Shown here: piece after piece, positions 33,992 to 46,619 of the stretch
Position numbering within the stretch: the first letter of the stretch is position 1
Layout: each line of letters begins with the position of its first letter
Assembly: GCA_025345505.1 (NCBI GenBank)
Contig: JANVCC010000130.1
Coordinates: 11,533,710-11,597,709 of the forward strand
Length of the DNA: 64,000 nucleotides
Direction of reading: 5' to 3'
Source of the DNA: Todiramphus chloris collaris
Taxonomy: Eukaryota; Chordata; Aves; Coraciiformes; Alcedinidae
Program-made: the position numbers and the translations under genes
The notes under the pieces: generated by a model
The model's database searches: none
The model's input: only the letters and a program-made list of their open reading frames with translations
Told to the model about the DNA's origin: nothing

Positions 33992-36900
33992 CTGTTCTCC
34001 CTGTTATTCTAGGCTTTGGAAGATGTCCGAGATTACTGTACATTTTGCCTGCTCCACCTTATTATTCTGTGCTACACGCTAACAAAGACGTTATTGATAG
34101 TCATGGCAAATCTTACTGCTGTCTGTGGCAGTTCATAATAGCTGTTTGTTTGCTCTTACGTTATGTTCCAGCTTATGGATTCAGGGGGTTATGTAAGAGT
34201 CTTGGTATGAAGGAATATTGTGAAGCATGTTAGAAAACAGAAGCTGAGGGCAACATTAGAAGTAAAATACAACAATTACAAGCATTTAGTTAGTTTAGGG
34301 CTTTTTTACAAACAGTTGTATGATTTTGGGAAATGGGATCCTGATACTTGAACACTTGGTGTTGTCCACACTGACAGATACATGTGTGTTTTCTCTTCCA
34401 AAATGAATCAGACTGATTTTCAAACTGATTTATAACAAAGTTTCACCTCTGAGTGTTTCTTTCCCTGTGGATTATGGAACATGCTTTGCTTTATCCAGCT
34501 GTCCTGTTTCACCACATCCCATATTCTGTATTTTCTCCTGAGCAGCAGTACTCAAAGCTGCTGTCATTAATATTTAGCTGTATTTGCCAACTTGCAGCAC
34601 TTTACGTTGTGGTCACTGTTCCTACAAAGAGCCATGGATCACTGCCTGCCCTGTACTTCAGGTACGTAGGAACCTTTGTCCTTTAACTATGTGACATGCT
34701 TTTGAAAAGCAATTTGACTTTCTGGCCTGCTGAATTTGAATAAGGGCCAGACAATGCTTTGATTAATACACTTGCACGGATAAGTGTCTAGCCACTTAGC
34801 CTGGCAGAAAGACTTCTAATTCTGATTTTTTTTTAATATGCAGTGCAGATACCTAACTCTTCATGCACTTTTCAGCCTGTTCCTGGTCACTAAGAAGCTG
34901 GCTCTGCCTCACACATCTGCAGATCATGTTGACACAGGTTAAGATTAAGTCGGCTTTTCATTGTACTAGATGCTGTAGTAAGAAATGAACTCTGCCTCTG
35001 AGAAAGACAAGAGTTATTATCCTTCTATACAGATAAGATAAGGAGGCACAAAGATTAAACAACTCACAAAGTAGCTGAGACAGGACGAATGCTCAAACTA
35101 GATCCTCTGAAAGACAGTGTGGAGGCTCAACCCAAAACATATTCTTGTTCTTCACCTGCTGTTTTTTGTCTTCAGATGGGAAGAGAGCAAGCATCAGCAG
35201 CTCTGCTGAAGCTGTAAGAGCCCACTCTGCAGAATGAAGTAATATTTTTAAGAACCTAAATGTTGTATGTGTAAAAAAACAAGCAAGTCCTGAAGAAGGA
35301 CTTAAAATACCAGAAGAAAGCACTTTGCTAGTAATATTTTACATGTAATACTGAGTTGATGTCACAGTGTTTTTGTGATCAGAAATAATGGGTGTTTTCA
35401 TCCAGACTCACAGAAATACCCAAACTTCCAGTGCTCTCATACTTCCTGTCTTTGCCTAAAGGGAAAAATAATCTCTTCAGAAGGGCATTAGCTGCTCTTG
35501 CATCCCTCTTAGAGTGAGGCAGGCAAACAGGTCTGTAGCTGGAGGGGAATAATTTTCCTCTGCTTCCTACTGCTATCCTTAAATGTCAGGAGAGGGAGGC
35601 AATAGTAGAAGGATCCCAGGGCTCAGAGCAGCTGACTTTTCTCTGTTTCTTCTGTGGGCCATGGAGATGGTTCCCGAGTCTTCTTCCTGCTCTCCCCACC
35701 TCCTTCATTCCTTCAGCATTGGCCCTGGGATAAAGTGAAGGGGCTTACTGCCACTGTTTCCTCCAGTCTAGGAGGCCAAAAGCTGTCCCAATGTAGTTGC
35801 TTTTCCTTTTCCCTAAAAACCTGGGAAAAGAGGATAAAGATCCTTTGTTGGAGCAGGAATGGGCCTGAGTGCACAAAATGTAGAGGAGCTGTGGACCAGA
35901 AACTTTTATATGCTGGAGAATGGGTGTAAGAGATGGTGGATGCAGGAAGGAGGCAAAGGCAGGACTGATACCGGGATTGGAGTGAGTACAAGGTTGCTTT
36001 GTAAATTGTCAGGCTAAGTGAAGGCCATTGTAGGAAGGTGAGTAAAGCATGAACACTTCCTGCCATATGTACACATTGTGGCTTGTCAGAAAACTTGAGA
36101 GCTTTGTGCCCATCTCTTGCTTTGTGGGGATACAACTTGTTCATTTTTGTGTTTTTGTGTCACTGGTTGTGCTGTATCAGCACAGCTTCTGGAAGTTATG
36201 AGCTGTTCAGTGGAAGCCTTTGAAGAATCTTCCAGAACATCTTCCCTTGTTACTTTAGAAGCGATGGGCACATGGAAGTGATGGGCATGATGAGACACCT
36301 CAGTTACCAGCATGTGAGACTCCAAGCTTACCAGGAGCTTTGTTTTTCTTTCAAATCAGCTTCAAGCATCTGCACTCTTACCTGTTGACTTCTGTTTTTA
36401 ATTTTCTTCCTCTTTTCATGCTTCCAGAATTGATTGTTCCCTTTTCAACTGCATACTGGCTTCCCTGGTTTGATACTTGACCCTCATCTTCTGTTTCACC
36501 CTTGGCTTTCAACTTACTGTTTAACCCTCATTTATGTTGTTTGATTTGCTCTTTGTAGGTTTCTTTTGTATTTTAGTCAGAACTATAGGTATTCCATGTC
36601 AGAATCTGAGAAATTCACCCCTTTCCTTTGCTGAACACAGAGAAAATGGACAGAAATTGAAACAGGGATTTTGAGACAAGGTTCTGAGTATAATGGTCTT
36701 TAACTAGAGGGATTTGTTAAAATGCAGTGGTGGTTCTCAGTTCTGGAAATATTGCGGCCTTTGATGAAATAAAGTCTCATTTCTTCCAGGGAGGACGTAT
36801 TTTATTCTGATTACAATGGAAATAATGATTTCTCCTGTAAAGAGCTTGGAAATCCACAGAGAAGGGGTTGTATTAGAGCTGAGAGCTTAAGTCAGTATCC

Positions 36901-37279
36901 TCATGCTGTGCACATGTGAAATTGGGGAATGTCAGTCGTTGTTGAATGTGGCTGCTTTCAAAGCAGTGTCAAGGAGTTGGAAGGCTCTGTTTTGTTCCCA
37001 TCCTCTCTGCTCCAGGGCTTTAAAATGTTTACAAGCCCCAGAGTTGGCTCAGGATGCAGCAAAATATAGCTAGTTATGCTTGTCACCAACCATTAAGGGT
37101 TTGGAGACATACAAGAGATGGGCTGGGGCTGTCACGGGCTTTTGCTGCCTTAGGCAGGCCTTGTTAGTGGATGTCTGCTGCTCGGTGCAGGGCAGAGCTG
37201 GTGGAGCTTGGGGAAGCATGGTCTGCTGCTGCAGCTCCTGCCTGCTCCATCCTGTGCTGGCTCCGGTCTGGTCTTCTCA

Positions 37280-37343
37280 CAGCTAAAGGCGTGTCATGTC
37301 CCCTGGTTCAGCAGCTAAAGGTGCGTCGTGTCCCCTGCTGTTC
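37280..37343. repeat. Two-copy tandem repeat, 32-bp unit
   Basis: CAGCTAAAGG followed by a CGTGTC/GCGTCGTGTC-type stretch and CCCCTG occurs twice in succession, starting at 37280 and 37312, with a few mismatches. Confidence 0.7.
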
Positions 37344-37754
37344 CCCAGTCCTTTCAGGCTTGTGAAGGAGCCATTTGGAGATGGTAGGAAAAAAGGGTTT
37401 CGCAGGGGAGGGATGGGATCATGAAGGTGTTGCAGGGCAGAGGACATCCGGACCACCAGCATGCACCAGAAAGGAGTGGGTCACAACACCTGATCCCCTC
37501 GACACATGTTTCTGGTGTGGGAATTGAGAGCAAGGCAGCATCATAGATTTAGCTGCAAGCAGCAGAGGTGCTGGGTGCTTATCACCACCACACGCACTTT
37601 GTAGTTTCCTAAGTGGTGGGACTTTTTTCAGAATTGCTCAGAAGGACACAGAATAGCATGTGAGGCTTTCCCAGGTCAGGGAGATGTTCTGTCCCATGGC
37701 TGGAGTGATGTACGTTTCAGCATGGTGCCAGACCTCTCTCCCTGCTTTTGTACA

Positions 37755-37776
37755 TTTTTTTTTTTTTTTTTTTTTT
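37755..37776. repeat. poly-T tract (T22)
   Basis: An uninterrupted T run, followed by a pyrimidine-rich stretch to about 37860. Confidence 0.85.
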
Positions 37777-37879
37777 CTCCTTCCTTTGCTGTCTCTCTCT
37801 AGTAGCTGTATTTTGTCTTTCCTTGTCTTATTTCCCGTTTCATTGGCGGCTCTCTCTGTAGCTATTGGCTCTCCAACCA

Positions 37880-38005
37880 AGATCTGCAATTTCTGAGGCT
37901 GTGGGAGCGTGACAGTTCAACCTGACCTTTTACCATTTGTTCTTGACTCCCAGCAGCTGAGTCCCTCTGAATTTTATATGTCTCTTCTTTTCTCTCCCTT
38001 TCCAT
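37880..38005 (+). repeat. Diverged repeat, copy A
   Basis: This segment aligns by eye with 39210-39325. Shared blocks in the same order are GCAATTTCTG, GACAGTTCA, CCTGACCTTTTA, TCTTGA, TCCCAGCA, TGAGTCCCTCT and AATT. A pyrimidine-rich tract precedes both copies. It is not CR1, and I do not recognise the family. Confidence 0.7.
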
Positions 38006-39209
38006 CCAGGTCTCCTCAGCACAGTATAGAAAACACTGTTTTAGAAAACACTAAAAGCCTACTGGCACGTGCTTGGTGGACCTTCACTGTCTTGAGGTGC
38101 AGGGACATCCCTGGAGGCACGTGCATGGTCACCACATGATTCCCCACAGGCCAGGATGCCTTCTCCTCCAGGGCCACATCTCTTGCTCTGCCTCTGTCTT
38201 TTGAAGCCCAGGGAATAAACACCAGCTGGAGAGGAGGCCAAGATGCCATTTCGTAACATAGGTGCATGGTGCCACGAGGGTTCTCCTCACTAGATGTCAC
38301 TGTGAGGCTGGGTTTCACCAACCACAAACACAGCAGCCAGAAGAAATGGGTAATGAAATGGGTGCTGAACTTTAGGAAGGCCCTGCCAGGAGCAGGGTGA
38401 GGGCATGGAAGAGGTTTGCTGGGCAAGTGTTGAGCTGCTGTAGGTTTTACCCAGCCTGAGTAAGTTTAGGGCACAGAACCACAACCCAGGAGGGTTTTGG
38501 GGTGTAACTCCATAGCAACACCTTAGAAGAACCCAGCCTGTATCTGGTAGTCATCAGATCCTCAGTGTGAATTGGTGGCCCTGACTTTTGCCTGAGTAGT
38601 GCCCATCTCATGCCAATTGTGATACCAATTAGGCAGCAAATCCCTTTCTAGTGCCAAGCCCTGGATCACTGTCCCCATCTGTAGCCCTGGCTGCAGCACG
38701 CCTCTGTGCTGTAAGTGGCTGTGTTACTGCCTCCCTGTCAGGGCTACGGTGGAGAGGACATTTGGGAAGGCACCATAGTAACCCCCAAAGCAGAGGTGGG
38801 ACCCAGGGATCTGTGGTGAGTGGTGTGGCAAGGCTTGCCAGGGGCTGGCCTTTTCTCTCACCAAGGAAGCCAAGTGACAAGCCAGCCATCTAGTCCTTGC
38901 TACCAAAGATGTGGGGCGTGACTGAAGGATGGAAGCTGGCAGACCCAGGCACCCATGGGGAGTCTGGCTTGCATGAGACCTCCCTGTGCAGTGAGCAAGG
39001 AGACTGTACCATGGTCAGTATACACATTTCTTGACACGGTGGCAGATGCTTTTAGAATTTATTCCTTCATTTTTTTGGGCTTTCCTTCTTTCACTTTTCC
39101 TTTCTTCACTCCCCTTCTCTTTTGGTAACAGACTTTTGAATTACATTGCCTATTTCCCTCTCTCCCTGTCCTCTCTTTCTCTTTCTAGCCTTTGCTTATC
39201 CAGTGAGGG

Positions 39210-39325
39210 TCAGCAATTTCTGGGAGGATGACAGTTCATCCTGACCTTTTATTTCTTGGTCTTGAATCCCAGCACTTGAGTCCCTCTAAATTATAAGGCC
39301 AGCTCTTTTCTTCTTTCTTATCTTC
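39210..39325 (+). repeat. Diverged repeat, copy B
   Basis: The partner of 37880-38005, in the same orientation about 1.33 kb downstream, at roughly 75-80 percent identity by eye with small gaps. It is either a local duplication or two insertions of an unrecognised interspersed element. Confidence 0.7.
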
Positions 39326-40922
39326 CTCCCTTACTCCACTGTTTGTTCCTAGAATTTTGTATTGTGAACTGTACCTTGTGATCATGTCTCCATCCTCTGA
39401 GGGGTCCCTACTGTGCAGAACCTGTAAGCTGTATCCTAAGGGAGAGGAACTGGCTATTAAATGCCCCATGAACCACTGTATCTGTGTCATAGATAGTCTT
39501 TAGGAGAATTATGTGGTTTTATTTTTAAGTTAATCAACTGCAAGCCAAAACCAAGGGAACAAGGATTATGTGGGAAGCCATCAACTCTGGGAAGATGTTT
39601 CAATTTGTGTGTAGATATACAGCCTCCTGTCTTACTGGTACACCACGAGTTACATTGGTATAGGAGCACACCCCACATATGTATTAGCATCCATACGAGT
39701 TTCTGCTTGGGTAGAAATGAATGGATGTGCCATCGGACCCACAACACATGAGCCCCTCAGCATGTGTCTGTGCTGGTTTTGTACAGCCCACTCATTGTGT
39801 GGGTTTGGATGGCTTTAGGTAGACGTGTGTGTTTGTCTGCAGCCTGGGTGTGAGCGTTTACATGTGCATGTGTATCCATGCTAAAGGGGATGCAAAAGAG
39901 GTTGGATGTGAACCTTCAGGACAAGCAGCTTTTGGAGCTGGCCAAAATAGTGGGAAGCCTCAGAGACTCCTCTGCTGGGCTTCTCTGCTCTTCCAGTCAC
40001 ATGCTGTGCTGGAGGCTGAATCCAGCTCCACTTGGTTATGTGCCAAGATGCATTAACATTCACTCCATCACAGCTCAGCCCAATTAATATTTGATTCTGG
40101 CAAATGAAAGAGGGCAGTGAGATTAAATGGGGCTGCCAGCTGGGGTGGTGGGAGTGGCAAAGGGGGGGCATGATCTTTTTTGTGCAGCCTAGAGGAGTAG
40201 GACTAAAAGACTTGCCTGAAGGGGGAATCAAAATCTCCCCTCCTCAAGCAGTATCTCTTAATGGTGATACCCTGGTGCCTACTGGACATGAAGTTGTGCT
40301 GAGCCCAGCTCTGAGCATGGGATATGGAGCTTTTCACCACTTGATTTCTGCTGACCTCTGGACTGACCGCTGTGATCATGGAGGAGGAGCAGGACATTAT
40401 CTGAACCCTCTGGAGCCTAATTGTGCAGATCTAATGGAGTGTTTAGATGCCATTAGTGGATCTCATGGCATGGCTGGTTAGCCAGTGCTGACAGGAAGCT
40501 GCAGCACTTGAAGGGGACCCTTTGGACAGCCTTCTGCTTTTCTCCCCTTCTCTCCTTTTTATTTTTTAATTTAATTTTCTCTTTTTCTCTTCTGTCTCTA
40601 TTCACTCCTGCCAACTGCCTGCTTTGAATTTAGTTTGTATCAAGGGCAGGAGAAATTAATTTTCTGCTTTTCTTTGATGTGGAATGGGTTCTCCCCATTC
40701 CATTCCCCTTCACTGCCTGTTGCCAAAATAAAGAGAGATATCTTGGAAACATTTCCTTTCTACGGTCTCCTTCTGCCCTCTCATAACTACTTGGCCTCTC
40801 TGCTGACAGTGTGGGACAGGTGCTAACACAGTAATCCTTTCTTGATCCGAGAGCTGGAGAATAAACTCTTGGGCATATTGCAGATAACCAAGTGAGAGCG
40901 CATCTCACTACAAATCTAGCTA

Positions 40923-40923
<1 letters not shown>

Positions 40924-40956
<33 letters not shown>

Positions 40957-40990
40957 TAATAAAAAAAAAAAAAAAAAATAAAAAAAAAAA
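40924..40990. repeat. A-rich tract with TAATAATAAT core
   Basis: A26, then TTAATAATAAT, then further A runs to 40990. Low-complexity DNA. Confidence 0.85.
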
Positions 40991-43900
40991 TTAGGACAGT
41001 TGGGGAGGGACAAGTTTTTCATTGTCTCTGGAAAATCATCCTTGCTGCTGAGCCCCTGAGAGCTGCCAGCATACAGAGCATCTCAGGGTTCAGTGTTGGG
41101 GCAGCAGATAATGGCCTGACCCTGCTTGGACCTGCGAGGGGAAGCAGAGCATGGCAGGATAGCAGCCAGGAGGTGATGTGGTCAGTTAGCAGACATCTGG
41201 TAAATCTATTGTTTTAATCTGGAAATTGTGGGTTTGTGCTGTGGATATAAAACTTTCCAGTTAGGAGTAAAGGAACCAAAAACAACTTCTCAGCTGCCAC
41301 AACCCAGCACTGTATAGGCTCTGTGTGTGTGCATATACGCACAGTACTTGCTGGTAGAACATACTAGTGAGATATGGCGTTTATGTTACCTTTTAGCGAG
41401 GAAGAATCGTTTATCTCAGCATTCTAATTATGTTCCATTAAAATGCAAATTTGGGTTTATGCATTGAAATTGTCAGTACCATTGCCATGGCAACTGGAGC
41501 TTCAGGGTGGAGAATTGGAATAGGTAGGACCATGCTTCTCTCTCTGAATCTTTCTCTAATACCTCTAGGTAATTGAAATCTCAGTGTCCTTCCCTGGGAA
41601 TTGTGGCACTTTCCCACTAGTGAATTCGGGGCATCACTCAAGTTCTCCTTGGAGTTGTTATAACAGGGTGAGGCACCATGTGTGTAGGTCACCAGCTGAC
41701 TCACAGCAAAGTGGAAGAAACAGTGCACAGGTCTTTCAGAAGGAGATGAATCCTTCCCATTTTACCCTCCATGCTATGCTTCTTTTGTGGTGTCTGTCTG
41801 GGAAGGAGGAAGAGAAGAATACCTGATGATGACTTCACAGACTTCCACTAGAAGCCCTTAGATGCCGCCACACTTGCCGGGAGGTCTGTGCTTTTAAAAC
41901 CACTCATCTCCAGTTAAACGCCCTTTCAAGCTGTCTGGGTTGGTGATGTCCTGCAGCAGTGAGTTCCTCTGGTCAATCATCCTTGGCACAGAGTGAGTAG
42001 AGTCTTTCCCATACTACCTATTTGGGGCCTTGCTCCTTTCTCTGTTTTGCATGGCAAGATATTGTGACTCTGTGTCTTCCTTCTCCCTTTACCAAGTACA
42101 GCTGGGACTCCTGGAGCTTGTCTCCCTCCTATTTAAGAATCAAGTGAAGGGATTTTAGGATGCTGGGTGGAAGCAAATGCTAAGAGAGATTGGGATATGG
42201 CTGAGTTTATTTTACAGGGGGAAAAATTGTTCCTTTCTGTTTTGTCAGTTGACTGAATGTTTTTATGATAAATAAAGCATGATGAGCTAATTCCAAAGTC
42301 ACACTGACAACTGGGCAGGGAAGACAGGACTGTCTGTTTTTTGGCTCCCCACCCCTGTTAAGAGGTTCACAAAATCATCTGATTCCTCAGCCTGGTGTTG
42401 CCAGGGGATTGTTTTTACCTCTGGACCAGCAATATGATTTGCTGATAGTAAAATCTCAATACAGTTTTATGAACCTGGTGATCTGAACTGTGGTTTCTGG
42501 TGAATATAATTGACTTGGATAGCCAGGAGGCTTTTTACCATCCATTTAACAATGAAATAAAGAAAAGAAGAAACATTTAGAGCAGGTTTTAGTTCAGCCT
42601 AGGAAGGTTCCAAGCAAGGAGAGGTAAAGCCAGGCATTGCCCCCCCTGCCCCCCCCACTACAAGAAAGAGAGTGGTAAACTGGAGTGAGTTTAGTGAAGG
42701 GCCATGAAGATAATCAGAGTTGGAGCACATAACATTTAAGGGGAATCTGATTGGTAAGGTAATGGGTGATATGTGTAGGGAAAATGGAGCTGGACTCTTC
42801 CCATAGTTGTGCACCCAGGAAAATAAGCAGCAGGGACAAGTTGCAGCAAGGGAAATTTCAACTCTATATATAAAGAAAAAAACAACCATGAGGTTGGATC
42901 AGATGTGCAATGGTGGCCCAGGGATACTTTGGAGTCTGCATCCTTTGAGATACTCAGAACTCAAGCAGAAGAGGCACTGAGCAACCTGCTCTGTCTTTGA
43001 AGTTAGCCCTTCTTTGAAGAGGGATTTGGAGCAGGGGGTTCCAGAGATACATTTCTATACCAGTTATTCTGTCGGCTTTCACTGGGGACAGGTTCTGTGA
43101 CGCACGGTGAGATGGGGAGCCCACACTGTTCTCTTCACTGGGATGAATCACAGCACAAGTGATCTGTGGGTTTCTTTTGCTGGAAAATGCAGGACCTCAC
43201 CATGGACCCTCAAATTCTGCTTTGGGGGAGTTACATCTGTGCAGTGAGCACAAAAGTGGTGAGGATGGGGGCTGGGCAGAGATCGATCCTGTGAAGACAA
43301 GGGATATATCTTTTCCCACTTCCACACTAGGCAAGCCACTAACTTGAGGAGATTGGGTCCCTCAAGAGTGACATCTGACTGGGAATGAGGGAAAGGACTA
43401 AAATAGACCATTTTGCATCTCAGGCTTTCTCAAGGAGCAGATTAAAAATATATGACAGAAAATGTCCTTCCCTTGCAAGTGGAGAAGATTTTGAGGGATA
43501 TTTCAGAGTTTCTGCGTGTGATATGACAAGGAAAGGCATGGAAGAGGTTGGTACCTGGAAGCATAGCAATGAAGAACTGGCTTTGATGGGAGAGAAGCCA
43601 TTTCACAATGTTCAATATTATCATTAAGCTGATCAGCTTCACCATCAAAGAAGATACCGAGAATGAGAGAGCAAATATTGTAAGGGAAGTAGAGGAACAC
43701 ACATTCAAAATAGCTGTGTTCTGGAGAAAACTTGACAATAAGTGCTTACAGAAGGAGAGACAGAAGGTGAGACAGAGACCAGAAGAGAAAGTGGAGAAGA
43801 GAAAATCATAGAGTGGAGGAGAGTGGGAGAAAAGAAAATTTCTATCATTTCCGTAAATCTCTCCATCCTGCTCCCTCACTGTTGCCTTAAACACATAAGT

Positions 43901-46603
43901 ACCCTCCCTTCCCTCAGCTGCGCCATGAGGCTCAAATTCCACTTGCACCATCCTTTTTTTCCTCTGGGGATGGGCTGAGGGGCTTCATCCCAGAACCTCT
44001 GCCCCACATCCCTGCCTGTGATTCTTGGCTCCTGCCCTCTCCTCCACCTCCTTAGCTTTGGGACAGAGAGTTTATGCCACATCTCCTTCTGTACGGCACA
44101 CTGGGGTGCAGCAGAGGGTGCAACAGAAGTTTCCTCTTTTATTGGGCTGAGTTTTTACTGACTGAAGATGTAACTCTGTCTGCTGATATGAAGGGGCTTT
44201 CCAAGCTAAAAAGTAAATACCTGCTTTGCTAACATCAGCAAAAGGTGGCTTCTGCCTCACTGATTTGGGGGAAGAGCAGACAGATTGTCTGACCCCATGT
44301 AGTCCCTTGTCAGCCCATTTTTCTGTAGAGATTCACGTGTCACTGCACAAAAACAGCCAGCAAGCCTTGTCCTTTCCCACCAAGTTGGCATTGCAAAATC
44401 TCGTATGGGAGTTCATCTTTCCCAAATGGGGTCCTCTAGTGGCAACCACAGAGTTGTTGAGACGGCTAGTGTCAGAGCCAGGAGATGCTTTTCCCTAACA
44501 TATCATTTGCTCCATCCCTTCACCTGCAAACCCGGGCTGCCTGTGGACTCGCATCCATTCAGACCAGTGGGGCTGGCAACATGCACACCCTCCCACATCT
44601 GTTCACTTGTCCTCCCTTCCCCCAGGCTGCCAGAAACACATCCCCATGGGCTGCTTTCCTCTCACACCCTTGCTTCTTCTAACATATCCTCAGGGAAGGT
44701 GTAAGACTGTCTGTGGTGACGACTGTCATCTTTATCTTTCCTTTTTTACTGTTTTGGTGTTTTGTTATTTTTTTTAATTGACAGTGGAGTTTCCCTTGCC
44801 ATTTTCAGCAGCTTTAAAAAAAACCCACCCTTCACTGAACATTCAGCATCCTCCTGGAGTGTGGCAGTAGCCAGCAGGGGCTGTGGGTCCATGTTTGCAG
44901 AGGGGATGACTCATGAGCCCCATCTTGTTCTTGGGCATCCAGGACTCCTCTGCTTCTCCCTCTTTGCCAGCAGCTTGTGCTCATGGTCCTGTGGCTGCCA
45001 ACTCCAGTGGGGGTCAGTGCCAGTGCAGAGGGGAAGAGAGCAGGAGAGGGGGACCCTGCTCCTTGCAGGCTGCAGGAACAGGATGGAAAGGGGGGATTTC
45101 ACCAGAGTATCTGGGTAATTGAAGGAGGGTGCCTGGAGGCTTTCTGTGTAATGCTGGGGATGGGCTGGGGGAGAATTCTGTTTAGGAGATCTGGTGATTC
45201 AAGAGACCCTGATTCAAAACCTCTTGTATGGATCCCACCCAGGTGCCTCAGGCATCACCTTAGTCCCCTTGCACAGCTTTTGGTTCAAGTTCTTTCCTAA
45301 TGGAACTTGAGCCAATGCTGGCTTGTCTTCACACACCCTCCCCGTCACTAGGTCATTGACTAAATTAAAATTCAATTACTTTTTTCTTATTAAAAAAATA
45401 GTTAAAACATCAGCTTTTAATTGGCCTGTTGCAATGGGGAAGGGTGTGTGGGTGGTTTGGTGAGGAGGATGAGGCAGGCAAAGGCTGCGACTCATGGGTG
45501 GCGTATTTGCATTGACATGTGGGAGGGCACAGGAGCAGGTTCCTAGCTGGTTGCCTCACATGGAAATATGGAGGGAACTGCTTTGCTCCTTTCCAAGAAG
45601 GGAAGCTGCAAATACCAACTTGTGGCCCCTCACCTTTGGCCTTGCCCACCAGCTGTCTGTCCTAGGGAGGGGAGCCATGCTAAATGGTGAAAATGGTCAT
45701 CTTCAAGCGATCCACTGTGGGTCCCTCATGTTTGAGCATGACCAGCTGATTTTGATACCATTGTTCTGATGGACTGTTGAAGATGCAGCTTGCTTATTAG
45801 GACACCTGACACAGCCTGACCCTGTGTCTCTGAGATGATGTCCTTCACAGCCCCTCAGCAAATTGGCAAGCTGAGGGAAGACAGTGAATGTCTTCTCTTC
45901 TGTTTCTGCCAGGATTTGGAGGAGAAGTGTGTCTACCTGAAGACACACACTGTTTGGCTACTCCCGTGGCCCTTCATATGAGCAGGACAGGAGCTGCTCA
46001 GGGAGCAGAGCTTTCCTTCATCCTCTGGAAATGCCAGGAGTCCTGGCAAGAGTGTCGCTTCGGGTTGGTGGTTTCCACTGTTGCTCAATTTTTCTTCAAC
46101 CCCCCCTGCTCCTCACTGCTTATCTCTGGGAAATTTCGTTTGTGACCTCAGCCATCATAGCTGTGTCAGCCATGCAGGCTGGGAGCACCTGGGGCCCCTT
46201 TTTTGCCAGTGACATCTCCTGGGTGCATGCTGACAGCTAGTCAGGACTCGTTGTCTTTTGAAGAAACTAGGAAAATAAGCTTGCTTTTGAATCCCAGGTG
46301 CAGAGAGGATCTGCCTGTCACAGACAGTTGAGCCGCCACTCCACCTGGCAGTGTTATTTTCTATTCTATAGGCTCCTGTTCACCTTGCTCTCTTTTCCTT
46401 TTGCTTGCTTTCCCCTTCACTCCTCTCTTTCTCTCTCCCTCTCCTCCCTAAGCTGCCTCCCAGCAGAGATTGACTATTAAGCCAACTGTGCAGAGACTGT
46501 GAGATGCACACAGGCATTAAGAACAAATGACATTGTTTGGGCATTTGCCTCTGTTGCAGCAGCAGGGCAGCACAAATCTCCAGGAGCAGCATCTTGCCAG
46601 AGA

Positions 46604-46619
46604 GTGTGTGTGTGTGTGT
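46604..46619. repeat. (GT)8 microsatellite
   Basis: Eight GT units after CCAGAGA. Confidence 0.85.
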
